From Bradyrhizobium diazoefficiens USDA 110 (GTDB lineage: Bacteria > Pseudomonadota > Alphaproteobacteria > Rhizobiales > Xanthobacteraceae), in assembly GCF_000011365.1 (NCBI RefSeq), contig NC_004463.1:3086001-3150000 (forward strand): DNA of 64,000 bases. Reading direction: 5' to 3'. Shown here one piece after another: positions 17,636-26,326 of this stretch. The stretch's first letter is position 1. Every line of letters starts with the position of its first letter. The position numbers were made by a program, and so were the translations under genes. Under the pieces are notes generated by a model. The model saw nothing but the letters and a program-made list of their open reading frames with translations, ran no database searches and was not told where the DNA came from.

Positions 17636-17905
17636 ATGGACATGAGCATCCTTTGGACGATCATCATCGGATTTCTCGTCGGACTGGTCGCGAAGTTCAT
17701 CATGCCCGGCGATAAGTCCGAGCCCAAAGGGTTCATTTTGACCACGGTCCTGGGAATTGTCGGCGCGTTCGTTGCGACCTGGCTCGGCCAGGCCGTGGGA
17801 TGGTACCGGTTCGGGGAGGGCGCCGGCTTCATCGGAAGCGTGGTCGGTGCCATCATCCTCCTGTTTCTGTACGGCCTTTTCATGAGTCGTCAGGGGCGCG
17901 CCTGA
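17636..17905 (+). CDS. GlsB/YeaQ/YmgE family stress-response membrane protein
   Basis: 89-aa, three-helix inner-membrane protein. Helices are about ILWTIIIGFLVGLVAKFIM, the segment around TTVLGIVGAFVATWLG and SVVGAIILLFLYGLF. The loop words MPGDKSEPKGFI and the Gly-rich spacing are typical of the family ('transglycosylase-associated protein'). Its role is poorly defined; members are often induced by stress. ATG codons at 17636 and 17642 are both possible. The FixK/FNR box upstream suggests low-oxygen induction (inference). Confidence 0.88.
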   Translation: MDMSILWTIIIGFLVGLVAKFIMPGDKSEPKGFILTTVLGIVGAFVATWLGQAVGWYRFGEGAGFIGSVVGAIILLFLYGLFMSRQGRA

Positions 17906-17928
17906 TCGATCCACATGATCGGCCGAGC

Positions 17929-18342
17929 ATGAAAATCAAACTGCCAGCCGTCGCGTTGCTCGTACTAATCGTGTCAGGGCCGGCGCAGGCCGCGACGCTC
18001 AGCGAGGCCGAAGCAACGTTCCTCGACCAGCTCGTCACCGCATCCGCGGTGCTGGAGCAGCGATGCACCGGCTATGAGGTCGATGGTGCCGGCAGCGTTC
18101 AACTCGGCGCCCGACTTCTCGGCAGCCCTGATGCCGCGATGGCGATGATCGACGCCTATGCTGCGGCCATCAAGGCCCATGACGGCGAGAGCTACGATCC
18201 CGGAAAATTCCGCCCAGAGGTGGCCGAGTCCGCCGGAAGGACATTCAGGCGGGTCCGGACGGACTTGATCAGGAATCCGAAACGGGCCTGCGCCGGTCAT
18301 GGCGAGACCAGCGTGGCGCGCGGCCTGTTGAGACGGTACTGA
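17929..18342 (+). CDS. Small exported protein, unknown function
   Basis: 137 aa with a signal peptide (KIKLPAVALLVLIVSGPAQAA) and a mature helical domain that begins TLSEAEATFLDQLVTASAVLEQRC and contains a second Cys near the C-terminus (RACAGHG), so a disulfide is possible. The frame is open from 17800, but ATG 17929 gives the leader. It follows the GlsB-type gene by 23 bp in the same direction and may be co-transcribed behind the FixK/FNR box. Confidence 0.72.
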   Translation: MKIKLPAVALLVLIVSGPAQAATLSEAEATFLDQLVTASAVLEQRCTGYEVDGAGSVQLGARLLGSPDAAMAMIDAYAAAIKAHDGESYDPGKFRPEVAESAGRTFRRVRTDLIRNPKRACAGHGETSVARGLLRRY

Positions 18343-18386
18343 ATGGTCATTGCGCGCCCGGCGACGAGCGAAGCGCGTCACCGAAA

Positions 18387-19316
18387 TCAGCCGCTGGCGA
18401 TGTCGCGGCTCATCTTTTGCAACCGCGCGAAAGCTGCCCACGCTTTTGGATATTCGGCGTGTCTTGAATCGATCGAGAGCAGCGCGCGGCATGCCTCGTT
18501 GATGTCCTCCGGTGATGGACGCATCGAAATGTCGGCCGATGACTCCGCCTGCTTCCAGCGGTCCTCGACGTCTTTCGCCAGGGCCAGTGCTTCGGACGGG
18601 GTTCGTTTCCGGGTTGATCTCGCCAATGCGTGATCCGGAGGAAATGTGGGCCACGCGGCAGGAGGTCGATCGGCTTGCCACTCACTCTCCTTGGCGACCC
18701 CACGGTTCGCGGTCGGGCCTGGTGGCTGTCCATTTGCAGCATCAGGCGGAACGGTCCGGGCGGCCAGCTCGCGGACCTGCTGCTCCATTGTGCCGCCAGA
18801 TGACGATCCGCCCGCCGACGGTGCAGGCGTCGTCAGGCCGGGTGCAACCGACATGTGCACGTCGGGGGCGACTTTCTGAACGGTTCTGACGACCGACGAC
18901 ACGCCGGGTGACAGAGCCGGTCGCTGCTGCACGACCTTGTCCTCCTCAGTCGGGCAAGGTCTGTATCCCGAATGCTGATGCGTGATCCGACCGTCGTCAT
19001 CGATGCGGGCAAAATCAATGGCCACGGTATAGACGAAAGCGGTTCCGATGGACTGGCCGGACTTGTCCCTTGCCTCGACACCGCCGCAAACATACCTCGC
19101 CGCGCCGGCCTCAATTGAACGCAAAGCGCTGAATTTGGCCGAGTCTGGATCGATCAGCGCTTTTCGGACTGCTGCGCGCGCTTTCATATGTTCCGAGGAG
19201 AACGTGCTAATCAAGACGTCCGGGTTGATGAAAGCGGGTTGATAGTACCACACATACTCCCCGGCAAAAAATGCTGCGCCAAAGGCCGTTGCGATCAGGA
19301 GACCAGGTACATTCAT
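18387..19316 (-). CDS. Hypothetical membrane-anchored protein
   Basis: 309 aa. One N-terminal membrane segment (GLLIATAFGAAFFAGEYVWYY) is followed by a soluble domain with two cysteines (VCGGVEARDKSG, RPCPTEED) that resembles a small periplasmic fold. A Pro/Ser/Gly-rich linker and a C-terminal helical region with SIDSRHAEYPKAWAAF follow. CCGGAG sits 8 nt before the start. I do not recognise the family. It is convergent with the preceding small exported protein. Confidence 0.65.
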   Translation of the reverse strand: MNVPGLLIATAFGAAFFAGEYVWYYQPAFINPDVLISTFSSEHMKARAAVRKALIDPDSAKFSALRSIEAGAARYVCGGVEARDKSGQSIGTAFVYTVAIDFARIDDDGRITHQHSGYRPCPTEEDKVVQQRPALSPGVSSVVRTVQKVAPDVHMSVAPGLTTPAPSAGGSSSGGTMEQQVRELAARTVPPDAANGQPPGPTANRGVAKESEWQADRPPAAWPTFPPDHALARSTRKRTPSEALALAKDVEDRWKQAESSADISMRPSPEDINEACRALLSIDSRHAEYPKAWAAFARLQKMSRDIASG

Positions 19317-19541
19317 GCGATTGCTCCGGGCAATGGAACCCGGTATGGTTGTTATTTATTCCAGAAACCATTTGGGATAGAGTCCTCTAACAACCCGTTA
19401 ATCGGTTGAGTGATTGAGCGGCATCTACCAGAAGATTATCGTCTGGTTGGATGAGTTCCGCCGGGTTCCATTGCCCCGGCGAGTTGTTCATCCTTCTCCG
19501 CATCGGCTGTTGCTGCGCCGGCGGGCCGACAGGCGCACGCG

Positions 19542-20225
19542 CTAGCGCTCGGTTTCGCCAGAAATCCGCGCCAGATAATCCGACTTGCTGAACTGCATGT
19601 GATCGACGCAGAGCTGCGCCAATGCCCAGCTGTCGCGGCCCTTCAAGAGCTCGATCATCAGCTCGTGCTGGCGCCGCGATTGCGCGAGCCCGTCGCGGTC
19701 GGCGAGGTTCTTGGCGCGCATCGGCAGCGTCAGGTTCATGTAGTCCTGGAGCGAGCGCACCAGATAGGGATTGCCGCAGGCGGAGAACAGCGCGAGGTGG
19801 AAGGCGTCGTTGGCCTCGTGGATGCCGCGCAGATCCTGCACGTCGGCCTTGGCGCAATATTGCCGTTGCAGCGTGGTCAATTCGTCGATCAGGCCTTGCG
19901 GCGCGGGCAGGGGGATCATCAGCGCGGCCTGCCGGGTCAGCATCTCCCGGACCTCATAGATCTGCCGAACCTCTTCTGCCGAATAGAACCGCACGGTGGC
20001 GCCGACATTCTTCTCGCGGCGGACGATGCCGCGCCGCTCGGCATCCACCAGTGCCTGACGCACGAAGTGGCGCGAGGTGCCGTAAGCCGACATCAGCGCG
20101 TCCTCGGTCAGGCGCGCGCCGGGCGCAAGGCGGCCGAAGATGATGTCCTCCTCCAGCCGCGCGACCACGTCGTCCGGATCGTCGCGCCGGACCGTCATGG
20201 CGTCTGCGGTGTGAATGTCGGACAT
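19542..20225 (-). CDS. GntR family (FadR subfamily, FCD domain) transcriptional regulator
   Basis: 227 aa. The N-terminal winged HTH includes LEEDIIFGRLAPGARLTEDAL and TSRHFVRQALVDAERRGIV. It is followed by an all-helical FCD ligand domain with the conserved histidines in EANDAFHLALF and QHELMIELL. Start 20225 (MSDIHTAD) has GAGAGG just upstream; the frame continues to 20420 without such support. It is divergent from the dehydratase/TRAP genes and is the likely local regulator, responding to the sugar acid or its product. Confidence 0.92.
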   Translation of the reverse strand: MSDIHTADAMTVRRDDPDDVVARLEEDIIFGRLAPGARLTEDALMSAYGTSRHFVRQALVDAERRGIVRREKNVGATVRFYSAEEVRQIYEVREMLTRQAALMIPLPAPQGLIDELTTLQRQYCAKADVQDLRGIHEANDAFHLALFSACGNPYLVRSLQDYMNLTLPMRAKNLADRDGLAQSRRQHELMIELLKGRDSWALAQLCVDHMQFSKSDYLARISGETER

Positions 20226-20279
20226 CCTCTCAGCCTTCAGCACCGGGCCGGTCCGCCCTGTGGAGCAGGGAAGGGGCAG

Positions 20280-20354
20280 ATTGTCAATAATTTGTGTCGC
20301 GGGCGGTGCCAGGAGCCGGAAATTGCCACCGTGGGCGCCTGCGTTATTGACAAT
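20280..20354. promoter_or_regulatory. Divergent control region with an 11-bp inverted repeat
   Basis: ATTGTCAATAA (20280-20290) and its exact reverse complement TTATTGACAAT (20344-20354) lie 64 bp apart, centre to centre, between the GntR gene and the dehydratase gene. Each arm contains TTGACA oriented as a -35 element toward its own gene. Each arm also holds the near-palindrome ATTG-N-CAAT, like FadR-subfamily operators. It may be an operator pair overlapping both promoters; binding is inferred. Confidence 0.6.
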
Positions 20355-20397
20355 CAGGGGGTAGCCTGTACGACAATGGCAAGGTGAACGGAGTGGC

Positions 20398-22119
20398 ATG
20401 ATGACGAGTGGCTTGCGCAAGGGTCTGACGAGCTATGGCGATGCCGGCTTCTCGCTGTTCCTGCGCAAGGCGTTCATCAAGGCCATGGGCTATTCCGACG
20501 ACGCGCTGGAGCGCCCGATCGTCGGCATCACCAACACCTACAGCGACTACAATCCCTGCCACGGCAACGTCCCCCAGATCATCGAAGCCGCCAAGCGCGG
20601 CGTGATGCTGTCGGGCGCGATGCCGTTCGTGTTCCCGACCATCTCGATCGCCGAAAGCTTTGCGCATCCGACCTCGATGTATCTGCGCAACCTGATGGCG
20701 ATGGACACTGAGGAGATGATCCGGGCACAGCCGATGGATTCGGTGATCGTGATCGGCGGCTGCGACAAGACTCTGCCGGCTCAGGTGATGGCCGCGATCA
20801 GCGCCGATCTGCCGACCGTTGTCATCCCCGTCGGGCCGATGGTGGTCGGTCATCACAAGGGCGAGGTGCTCGGTGCCTGCACCGATTGCCGCCGTCTCTG
20901 GGGCAAATATCGCGCCGGCGAAATGGACGATGCCGAGATCGAGGCGGTCAACGGCCGCCTCGCGCCGTCGGTCGGCACCTGCATGGTGATGGGCACGGCC
21001 TCGACCATGGCCTGCATGATCGAAGCGATGGGCCTGTCGTTGCCGATGAGCGCGACGATCCCCGCGCCGCATGCCGAACGCTTCCGCCTCGCTGAGGCGA
21101 GCGGCCGGGTTGCGGCCGAGATGGCCAAGACCAAGGGCCCGAAGCCGAGCGAGATCTTGACGCCGGCATCCTTCAAGAACGCGCAGGTCGTGCTCCAGGC
21201 GATCGGCGGCTCGACCAACGGCCTGATCCATCTGACGGCGATGGCGCATCGCTCGCCGCACCGGCTCGATCTCGAAGTGTTCGACCGGATCGGCCGCGAG
21301 GTGCCGGTGCTGGTCGATCTCAAGCCGTCGGGCGAGCACTACATGGAGCATTTTCATCACGCCGGCGGCGTGCCGAAGCTGCTGGCGCAGCTCGGCGATC
21401 TCGTCGATCTCGATGCGAAGACCATCACCGGCCAGACGCTGGGTGATATCGCGGCGAATGCGGAAGACGTGCCCGGCCAGGACGCGATCCGCCCGCGCAA
21501 TAATCCGATCAAGAAGGAAGGCGGCCTTGCCGTCCTGCACGGCAATCTCGCCCCGCGCGGTGCCGTGATCAAGCAATCGGCTGCGAGCCCCAAGCTTTTG
21601 CAGCACACGGGGCGCGCGGTGGTCTTTGAATCCGTCGAGGACATGACCTTGCGGGTCGACGATCCCGATCTCGACGTGACTGCCGACGACGTGCTGGTGC
21701 TGCGCAACGCCGGCCCGAAGGGCGCGCCGGGCATGCCCGAGGCGGGCTATCTGCCGATCCCGAAGAAGCTCGCGCGCGGCGGCACCAAGGACATGGTGCG
21801 CATTTCCGACGCGCGGATGAGCGGCACGGCGTTCGGCACCATCGTGCTGCACATCACGCCCGAGTCCGCCGTCGGCGGGCCGCTGGCGCTGGTGAAGAAC
21901 GGCGACATGATCCGGCTCGACGTTGCCAGGCGCAGCATCGAGCTGCTGGTCGACGCCGCCGAGCTGGAGCGCCGGCGCGCCACGCTCAAGCCGGCGGCGG
22001 CGCCCGAGGAGGCGCGGCGCGGCTACGCCTGGCTGTTCAACGAGACCATCATGCAGGCCGACGAGGGCTGCGACTTCGATTTCATGCAGAGGACTGGGAA
22101 GCAGACCGAGAAGGGGTGA
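20398..22119 (+). CDS. IlvD/Edd family dehydratase (sugar-acid dehydratase type)
   Basis: 573 aa, cytoplasmic Fe-S dehydratase. Cluster-binding cysteines lie in YNPCHGN, GGCDKTLPAQ and VGTCMVMGTASTM, and the C-terminal DARMSGTAFGT motif is present. Length and the words ASFKNAQVVLQAIGGSTNG fit the branch containing L-arabonate, D-xylonate and other aldonate dehydratases rather than housekeeping dihydroxyacid dehydratase. Two adjacent ATG codons (20398, 20401) are possible starts. A TRAP transporter follows in the same direction, so the unit probably imports and dehydrates a sugar acid. Confidence 0.88.
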   Translation: MMTSGLRKGLTSYGDAGFSLFLRKAFIKAMGYSDDALERPIVGITNTYSDYNPCHGNVPQIIEAAKRGVMLSGAMPFVFPTISIAESFAHPTSMYLRNLMAMDTEEMIRAQPMDSVIVIGGCDKTLPAQVMAAISADLPTVVIPVGPMVVGHHKGEVLGACTDCRRLWGKYRAGEMDDAEIEAVNGRLAPSVGTCMVMGTASTMACMIEAMGLSLPMSATIPAPHAERFRLAEASGRVAAEMAKTKGPKPSEILTPASFKNAQVVLQAIGGSTNGLIHLTAMAHRSPHRLDLEVFDRIGREVPVLVDLKPSGEHYMEHFHHAGGVPKLLAQLGDLVDLDAKTITGQTLGDIAANAEDVPGQDAIRPRNNPIKKEGGLAVLHGNLAPRGAVIKQSAASPKLLQHTGRAVVFESVEDMTLRVDDPDLDVTADDVLVLRNAGPKGAPGMPEAGYLPIPKKLARGGTKDMVRISDARMSGTAFGTIVLHITPESAVGGPLALVKNGDMIRLDVARRSIELLVDAAELERRRATLKPAAAPEEARRGYAWLFNETIMQADEGCDFDFMQRTGKQTEKG

Positions 22120-22180
22120 CCAACCACCCGAACGAACGCCCAGACCGCTGAAGCGGCGGGCGATAAAACAGGGGGAAACG

Positions 22181-23176
22181 ATGATTGCACGATCCATGCG
22201 TGGGTTGGCGGTTCTGTCCGCCATGCTGTTCGTCACGGCGGCCGGGGCGCAGGAGGTGAAGCATTATCGCTTCGCCTACGACCAGCCGCGCAACACCGGC
22301 TATTCGATCGCGGGCGACCTCTTTGCCGACAAGCTCAAGGAATTGAGCAAGGGCACCATGATCATCGACCAGTATCCCGGCGCGCAGCTCGGGCAGGAGC
22401 CGCAGGTGCTCCAGCTCGTCAAAGCCGGCGACGTCGAGTTCGCCATCATCTCCTCGGCCAACACCGCGACGATCTCGCCGCAGGCCGGCGTGATGTCGCT
22501 GCACTTCCTGTTTCGCGACGAGAACCACGTCGTCAAGGGCCTGGCCGATCCCCGCGTGTTCGAAGCGCTCAAGACCATGATCGACGAGACCACGCAGGGC
22601 CTGCACGTGATCGCGACCGGCTCGCAGGGCGTGCGCCATATGTACAGCAGGCGGGAAATCCACAATGTCGGCGACGTCAAGGGCCTGAAGGTCCGCGTCC
22701 AGGCGACCGCGACCGAAGACCTGATGTTCCCGGCCTATGGCGCCCAGACCGTGCACATGCCGTTCGGCAGCGTCTACACGAGCTTGCAAACCGGCGTGGT
22801 CGACGTCGCCGAGAACAGCATCAACGTCTACCTCGTCAATAAGCACTACGAGGTCGCGCCGGTCCTCAACATCACCGAGCACGAAGCCAACAACGCGCTG
22901 GTGTTCATCTCCGACAAGCTCTGGCAGAGTCTGTCGGCGGAGCAGAAGGGGTGGGTGCAGGCGGCGGCCAACGAGATCAGCACCAAGGAGCCGCAGAAGG
23001 CGTTCGATCTCGAGCGCACGGCGGCCGACAAGCTGAAGAAGATGGGCGTCAAGATCGTCGACAATGTCGACAAGAAGAGTTTTACGGCAATCGCCGATCC
23101 CTATCTCGACAAGCTCGCCAAGGAGCTCGGCCCGCATGCCGAGAAGATCAAGAATTTGATCCGGTCGGTTAACTAA
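22181..23176 (+). CDS. dctP: TRAP transporter substrate-binding protein (DctP family)
   Basis: 331 aa with a signal peptide (MRGLAVLSAMLFVTAAGAQE). The mature DctP fold shows YPGAQLGQEPQVLQLVKAG and a GLKVRVQATATE segment, including the conserved Arg that binds substrate carboxylate. The periplasmic protein hands an organic or sugar acid to the DctQM membrane unit. GGGGGAAA precedes ATG 22181. It lies 61 bp after the dehydratase and 209 bp before dctQ; that gap holds a repeat. Confidence 0.93.
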   Translation: MIARSMRGLAVLSAMLFVTAAGAQEVKHYRFAYDQPRNTGYSIAGDLFADKLKELSKGTMIIDQYPGAQLGQEPQVLQLVKAGDVEFAIISSANTATISPQAGVMSLHFLFRDENHVVKGLADPRVFEALKTMIDETTQGLHVIATGSQGVRHMYSRREIHNVGDVKGLKVRVQATATEDLMFPAYGAQTVHMPFGSVYTSLQTGVVDVAENSINVYLVNKHYEVAPVLNITEHEANNALVFISDKLWQSLSAEQKGWVQAAANEISTKEPQKAFDLERTAADKLKKMGVKIVDNVDKKSFTAIADPYLDKLAKELGPHAEKIKNLIRSVN

Positions 23177-23200
23177 CGTGATGCCGGAAGACGGTGCGCT

Positions 23201-23323
23201 CCCTCTCCCGCTCGCGGGAGAGGGTAGGGGAGAGGGTGTCTCCGCGGAGAGACTCCCAATGAGGAGGCAGCCCTCACCCGGCGCTCCGCGCCGACCTCTC
23301 CCGCAGGCGGGAGAGGTTCACCC
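23201..23323. repeat. Intergenic inverted repeat (CCTCTCCCGC...GCGGGAGAGG family)
   Basis: Short complementary words (CTCTCCCGCTCGCGGGAGAG near the left end, CTCTCCCGCAGGCGGGAGAG near the right end) form two stable hairpins, and TCTCCGCGGAGA lies in the middle. The element sits inside the TRAP operon between dctP and dctQM, where it may set unequal expression of binding protein and membrane subunits. Confidence 0.8.
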
Positions 23324-23385
23324 AACCTGCAGTCGCCGATTCAACTGAAGCATTCTGCACTAGGCCCGGGACGACGGGGACGTAA

Positions 23386-23964
23386 ATGGCCATCGCCGAC
23401 AAACTGCTCGTTCAGCGGCAACGCCACCTGAAATGGCGCGGGCTCGACTGGCTCGAGCTTGCGCTGATGATCCTGTGCGGCGTGCTCTGCTTCGGCTTCT
23501 CGCTGTCGGTGACCGCCGACATCGTCACCCGCACCATCGGCCATCCCTGGCTGTGGCTTCAGGAGGTCACCTCGACGCTGTTCATCTACGCGATCTTCGT
23601 CGGCACGGCGGCCGCGACGCGGCGCAACGATCACCTCTATCTCACTGCGATATCCGAGGCGATGCACGGGACGCCACGGCTGATCGTCGAAGTCATCATC
23701 CGCCTGGTCGTACTCGGCGTCGCCTTCTGCCTGATCTGGTACGGCTACCAGAACTATCTCCGCGGCTTCGGTAGTTTTCGCCTGCCGTCGGGCACGCCGA
23801 TCGCTTCGCTCTACGCGATCATCCCGCTCTCGGGCGTGCTGATCGGCCTGTTCACCATCGAGCAGCTCGTCAACGGCCTGCGCAACGGCTTTGACCATCC
23901 CGAGCCGCCGGACGAGGATGCCGCGCCCGGCCTCACAGAGGCGCAGATGAGGGCGCAGCCATGA
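23386..23964 (+). CDS. dctQ: TRAP transporter small permease subunit (DctQ family)
   Basis: 192 aa with four predicted membrane helices (ELALMILCGVLCFGFSLSV, a LFIYAIFVGTAAATRR segment, IIRLVVLGVAFCLIWYGY and YAIIPLSGVLIGLFTIEQL). W-Q-E-V-T-S-T-L-F and the RRNDH word are typical of DctQ. The last four bases overlap dctM (ATGA), implying coupled translation. The C-terminal tail is acidic and cytoplasmic. Confidence 0.92.
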   Translation: MAIADKLLVQRQRHLKWRGLDWLELALMILCGVLCFGFSLSVTADIVTRTIGHPWLWLQEVTSTLFIYAIFVGTAAATRRNDHLYLTAISEAMHGTPRLIVEVIIRLVVLGVAFCLIWYGYQNYLRGFGSFRLPSGTPIASLYAIIPLSGVLIGLFTIEQLVNGLRNGFDHPEPPDEDAAPGLTEAQMRAQP

Positions 23965-25301
23965 GCGCACCTGTCGTCCTGGCGTTGATGTCGATCTGCT
24001 TCCTGTCCTTCGGTTATCTCGGCGTGCCCGTGCCGTTCTCGCTGATGGCCGGCGTCTTCATCGGCGCGATCCTGTCCGATGTGTCGCTCGCCGCCATCAT
24101 CCAGAAGATCTTCGACGGCGTCGATTCCGAGGCGCTGCTGGCGATCCCGTTCTTCCTGCTGGTCGGCGAGCTCATGAGCTCGGCCAATGTGGTCGTGCGG
24201 ATCGCCAACCTGTCGGTGTCGCTGGTCGGGCATATCAGGGGCGGACTGTCCCAGGTGGTCGTCGTCTTCAGCATGTTCTTCTCGGAAATGTCGGGCTCGA
24301 CCACCGCCGACGTTGCGGTGATGAGCCGCGCGCTGGGTGGCCCGATGAAGCGCGAGGGTTATGAGCCCGCCTTCATCGCCGCGATCATCGCATCCGCCTC
24401 GACGATCGCAGCGCTGGTGCCGCCGAGCATCACGGCGGTGGTCTATGGCGCGGTCGGCAACGTCTCGATCGCCGGCCTGTTCATGGCGGGCGTGGTGCCG
24501 GGCCTGATGATCGGCATCGGCCTGATGATCTACTGCTACTTCTTCGGCCCCTCCGGCCTGCGCAAGCCGCGCGCGCCGCTGCGGCAGGTGGTGTTCGCGG
24601 CCGGCGATGCGGCCCTGCCGCTGATGATCCCGGTGATCCTGCTAGGGGGCATCTTGACCGGCTGGTTCACGCCCACCGAAGCCGGCGTCGTCGCGGTGGC
24701 CTGGATCGTCCTCGTGGTCATCCCCGCGCTCAACCGCGGCCACTTCACGAAGATCCCCTATGATTTCTGCCTCGCCGGGCTGATCTTCTCACTGCCGCTG
24801 ATCACCATCGGCGCCGCCAACGCCTTCGGCTGGATGCTCGCTTACTTGCGCGGCGCCAGTTACATCGCCGAATTGATCACCTCGATCGCGGGTCACGATC
24901 CGCACCTGATCATGCTGCTGATGGTGCTGCTGTTCACCGTGGTCGGCGACTTCATCGAGCCGGTGCCGACCATCATCATCTTCATGCCGCTGGTCAACAC
25001 GCTGACGGAGGCGGGCGACATCAATGCCGTGCATATGGGGGTGGTGCTGATCGCCACGCTCGCCTTCGGCCTGATCACGCCGCCTTATGGTTTGGTGCTG
25101 CTGATGGCGTCGAAATTCGTCGGCATCAGCTTTGCCAAGGCCCTGCGCGCCGCATTGCCGATCTATGTGGTATTCCTGGCGACGATCGCGTTCGCGATCT
25201 ATTTCCCGAGCGTCGTGCTGTGGCTGCCGCGCCACGTGCTGCCGGAGTCGGTCGGCTGCTTCAAGTCGCCGGCGGGGACGGGCTATATCTGTCCGCAGTA
25301 G
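23961..25301 (+). CDS. dctM: TRAP transporter large permease subunit (DctM family)
   Basis: 446 aa with about twelve hydrophobic helices. DctM words include GIPFFLL-like LLAIPFFLLVGELM, MSGSTTADVAVMSR, IIASASTIAALVPPSI and the C-terminal GLITPPYGLVLL. It forms the Na+-coupled channel of the TRAP system. It overlaps dctQ by 4 bp. Its stop codon is only 2 bp from the stop of the convergent enoyl-CoA hydratase gene, leaving no room for a separate terminator. Confidence 0.94.
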   Translation: MSAPVVLALMSICFLSFGYLGVPVPFSLMAGVFIGAILSDVSLAAIIQKIFDGVDSEALLAIPFFLLVGELMSSANVVVRIANLSVSLVGHIRGGLSQVVVVFSMFFSEMSGSTTADVAVMSRALGGPMKREGYEPAFIAAIIASASTIAALVPPSITAVVYGAVGNVSIAGLFMAGVVPGLMIGIGLMIYCYFFGPSGLRKPRAPLRQVVFAAGDAALPLMIPVILLGGILTGWFTPTEAGVVAVAWIVLVVIPALNRGHFTKIPYDFCLAGLIFSLPLITIGAANAFGWMLAYLRGASYIAELITSIAGHDPHLIMLLMVLLFTVVGDFIEPVPTIIIFMPLVNTLTEAGDINAVHMGVVLIATLAFGLITPPYGLVLLMASKFVGISFAKALRAALPIYVVFLATIAFAIYFPSVVLWLPRHVLPESVGCFKSPAGTGYICPQ

Positions 25302-25303
25302 CG

Positions 25304-26098
25304 CTACTTGCCCTTGCTCGTGAATTTCTTCACGGCGAGCCGAAACTCCTCCGTGTTCATCGCCATGATGATCTTGTGCTCCTCGGCGTCGAGCTGCTGT
25401 TTCACCGGCGTGGTGGCCGCCTGGTAGACCAGCGACTTGGTGCCGGCGATCGCGGCAGGCGGGTTCTGCGCCAGACGCTCGGCGAGCTGCCGCGTCGCCG
25501 CCTTCAGCTCGGTCGCGGGAACGATCTTCGCGACCAGGCCCCATTCATGGGCCTGCTGCGCGGTAAAATTGTCCTCCGACAGGAAGATCTGGAGCGCGCG
25601 GCGGGAGCCGACCGTGCCGACGATGCCCACTGTAGAGCCGCCGTCCGGCGACACCCCGATCTTGGCATAGGCCGGCGTGAATTTGGCGTCCTCCGCGGCG
25701 ATGCAGAGATCGGTGACGAAGGCGAGGCCCATGCCGGCGCCGGCGGCCGAGCCGTGGACGCTGGACAGCGACAGCTTCGGCATGCGCCGGATCGTCTCGA
25801 TGAAGGCGTGATAGTGCTTGAGCAGCTCGCCGACGACAGGCGTCACCGTGCCCGCTTCGGCCGCAGCTCCAATCGTCTGCAGATCGCCGCCGGCCGAGAA
25901 GGCGCGGCCTTCGCCCTCGATCACCAGAACCCGGATGGCGTCGTCGCCCTCGATATAGGAGGCGAGCTGCTCGAGCTTTTGCGCAATGGCCAGGTTGATC
26001 GAATTGAACGCGGCGGGGCGGTTGAGCGTGATGGTCGCGATCGGGCCGTCGATCCGCAGCAAGGCGGGATCGTCGGGTTGGGAGATGGGAGCTGGCAT
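25304..26098 (-). CDS. Enoyl-CoA hydratase/isomerase family protein
   Basis: 264 aa, crotonase fold. Oxyanion-hole segments are GRAFSAGGDLQ and VHGSAAGAGMGLA. At the usual second catalytic Glu (PE-I-IGT in hydratases) this protein has PAYAKIGVSPDGGS. The PD-x-G word is more like PaaG-type isomerases, so isomerase activity should be considered. Start 26098 (MPAPISQPDD) has GGGGA upstream; 26116 and the much longer frame to 26233 are alternatives. It is a single gene, convergent with the TRAP operon. Confidence 0.85.
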   Translation of the reverse strand: MPAPISQPDDPALLRIDGPIATITLNRPAAFNSINLAIAQKLEQLASYIEGDDAIRVLVIEGEGRAFSAGGDLQTIGAAAEAGTVTPVVGELLKHYHAFIETIRRMPKLSLSSVHGSAAGAGMGLAFVTDLCIAAEDAKFTPAYAKIGVSPDGGSTVGIVGTVGSRRALQIFLSEDNFTAQQAHEWGLVAKIVPATELKAATRQLAERLAQNPPAAIAGTKSLVYQAATTPVKQQLDAEEHKIIMAMNTEEFRLAVKKFTSKGK

Positions 26099-26326
26099 CT
26101 TGGAAATCCCCGGCATGAGGTCGTTCGTGCAACTAAATCGCAGAAGGCGAGGGGAGACAATCCCCGCGCGCCGCTCTTGCGCAAGGCGGAACGATAGGCT
26201 CAAATGGGGCCGCCTTCGTTGAGGGACGGACACGAGCGCCGGCTCCTCCTAGGCTAGCCAAGCCAATATCAGCATGAGAGGAGACGACATGGGTCACGCT
26301 CGTGTCTCCGGAAGTGGGCTGTTCCA

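Noticed and set aside
20344..22236. A 630-codon open frame on the minus strand
   Set aside because: Antisense to the IlvD/Edd dehydratase, which has clear motifs. No motif on the opposite strand.
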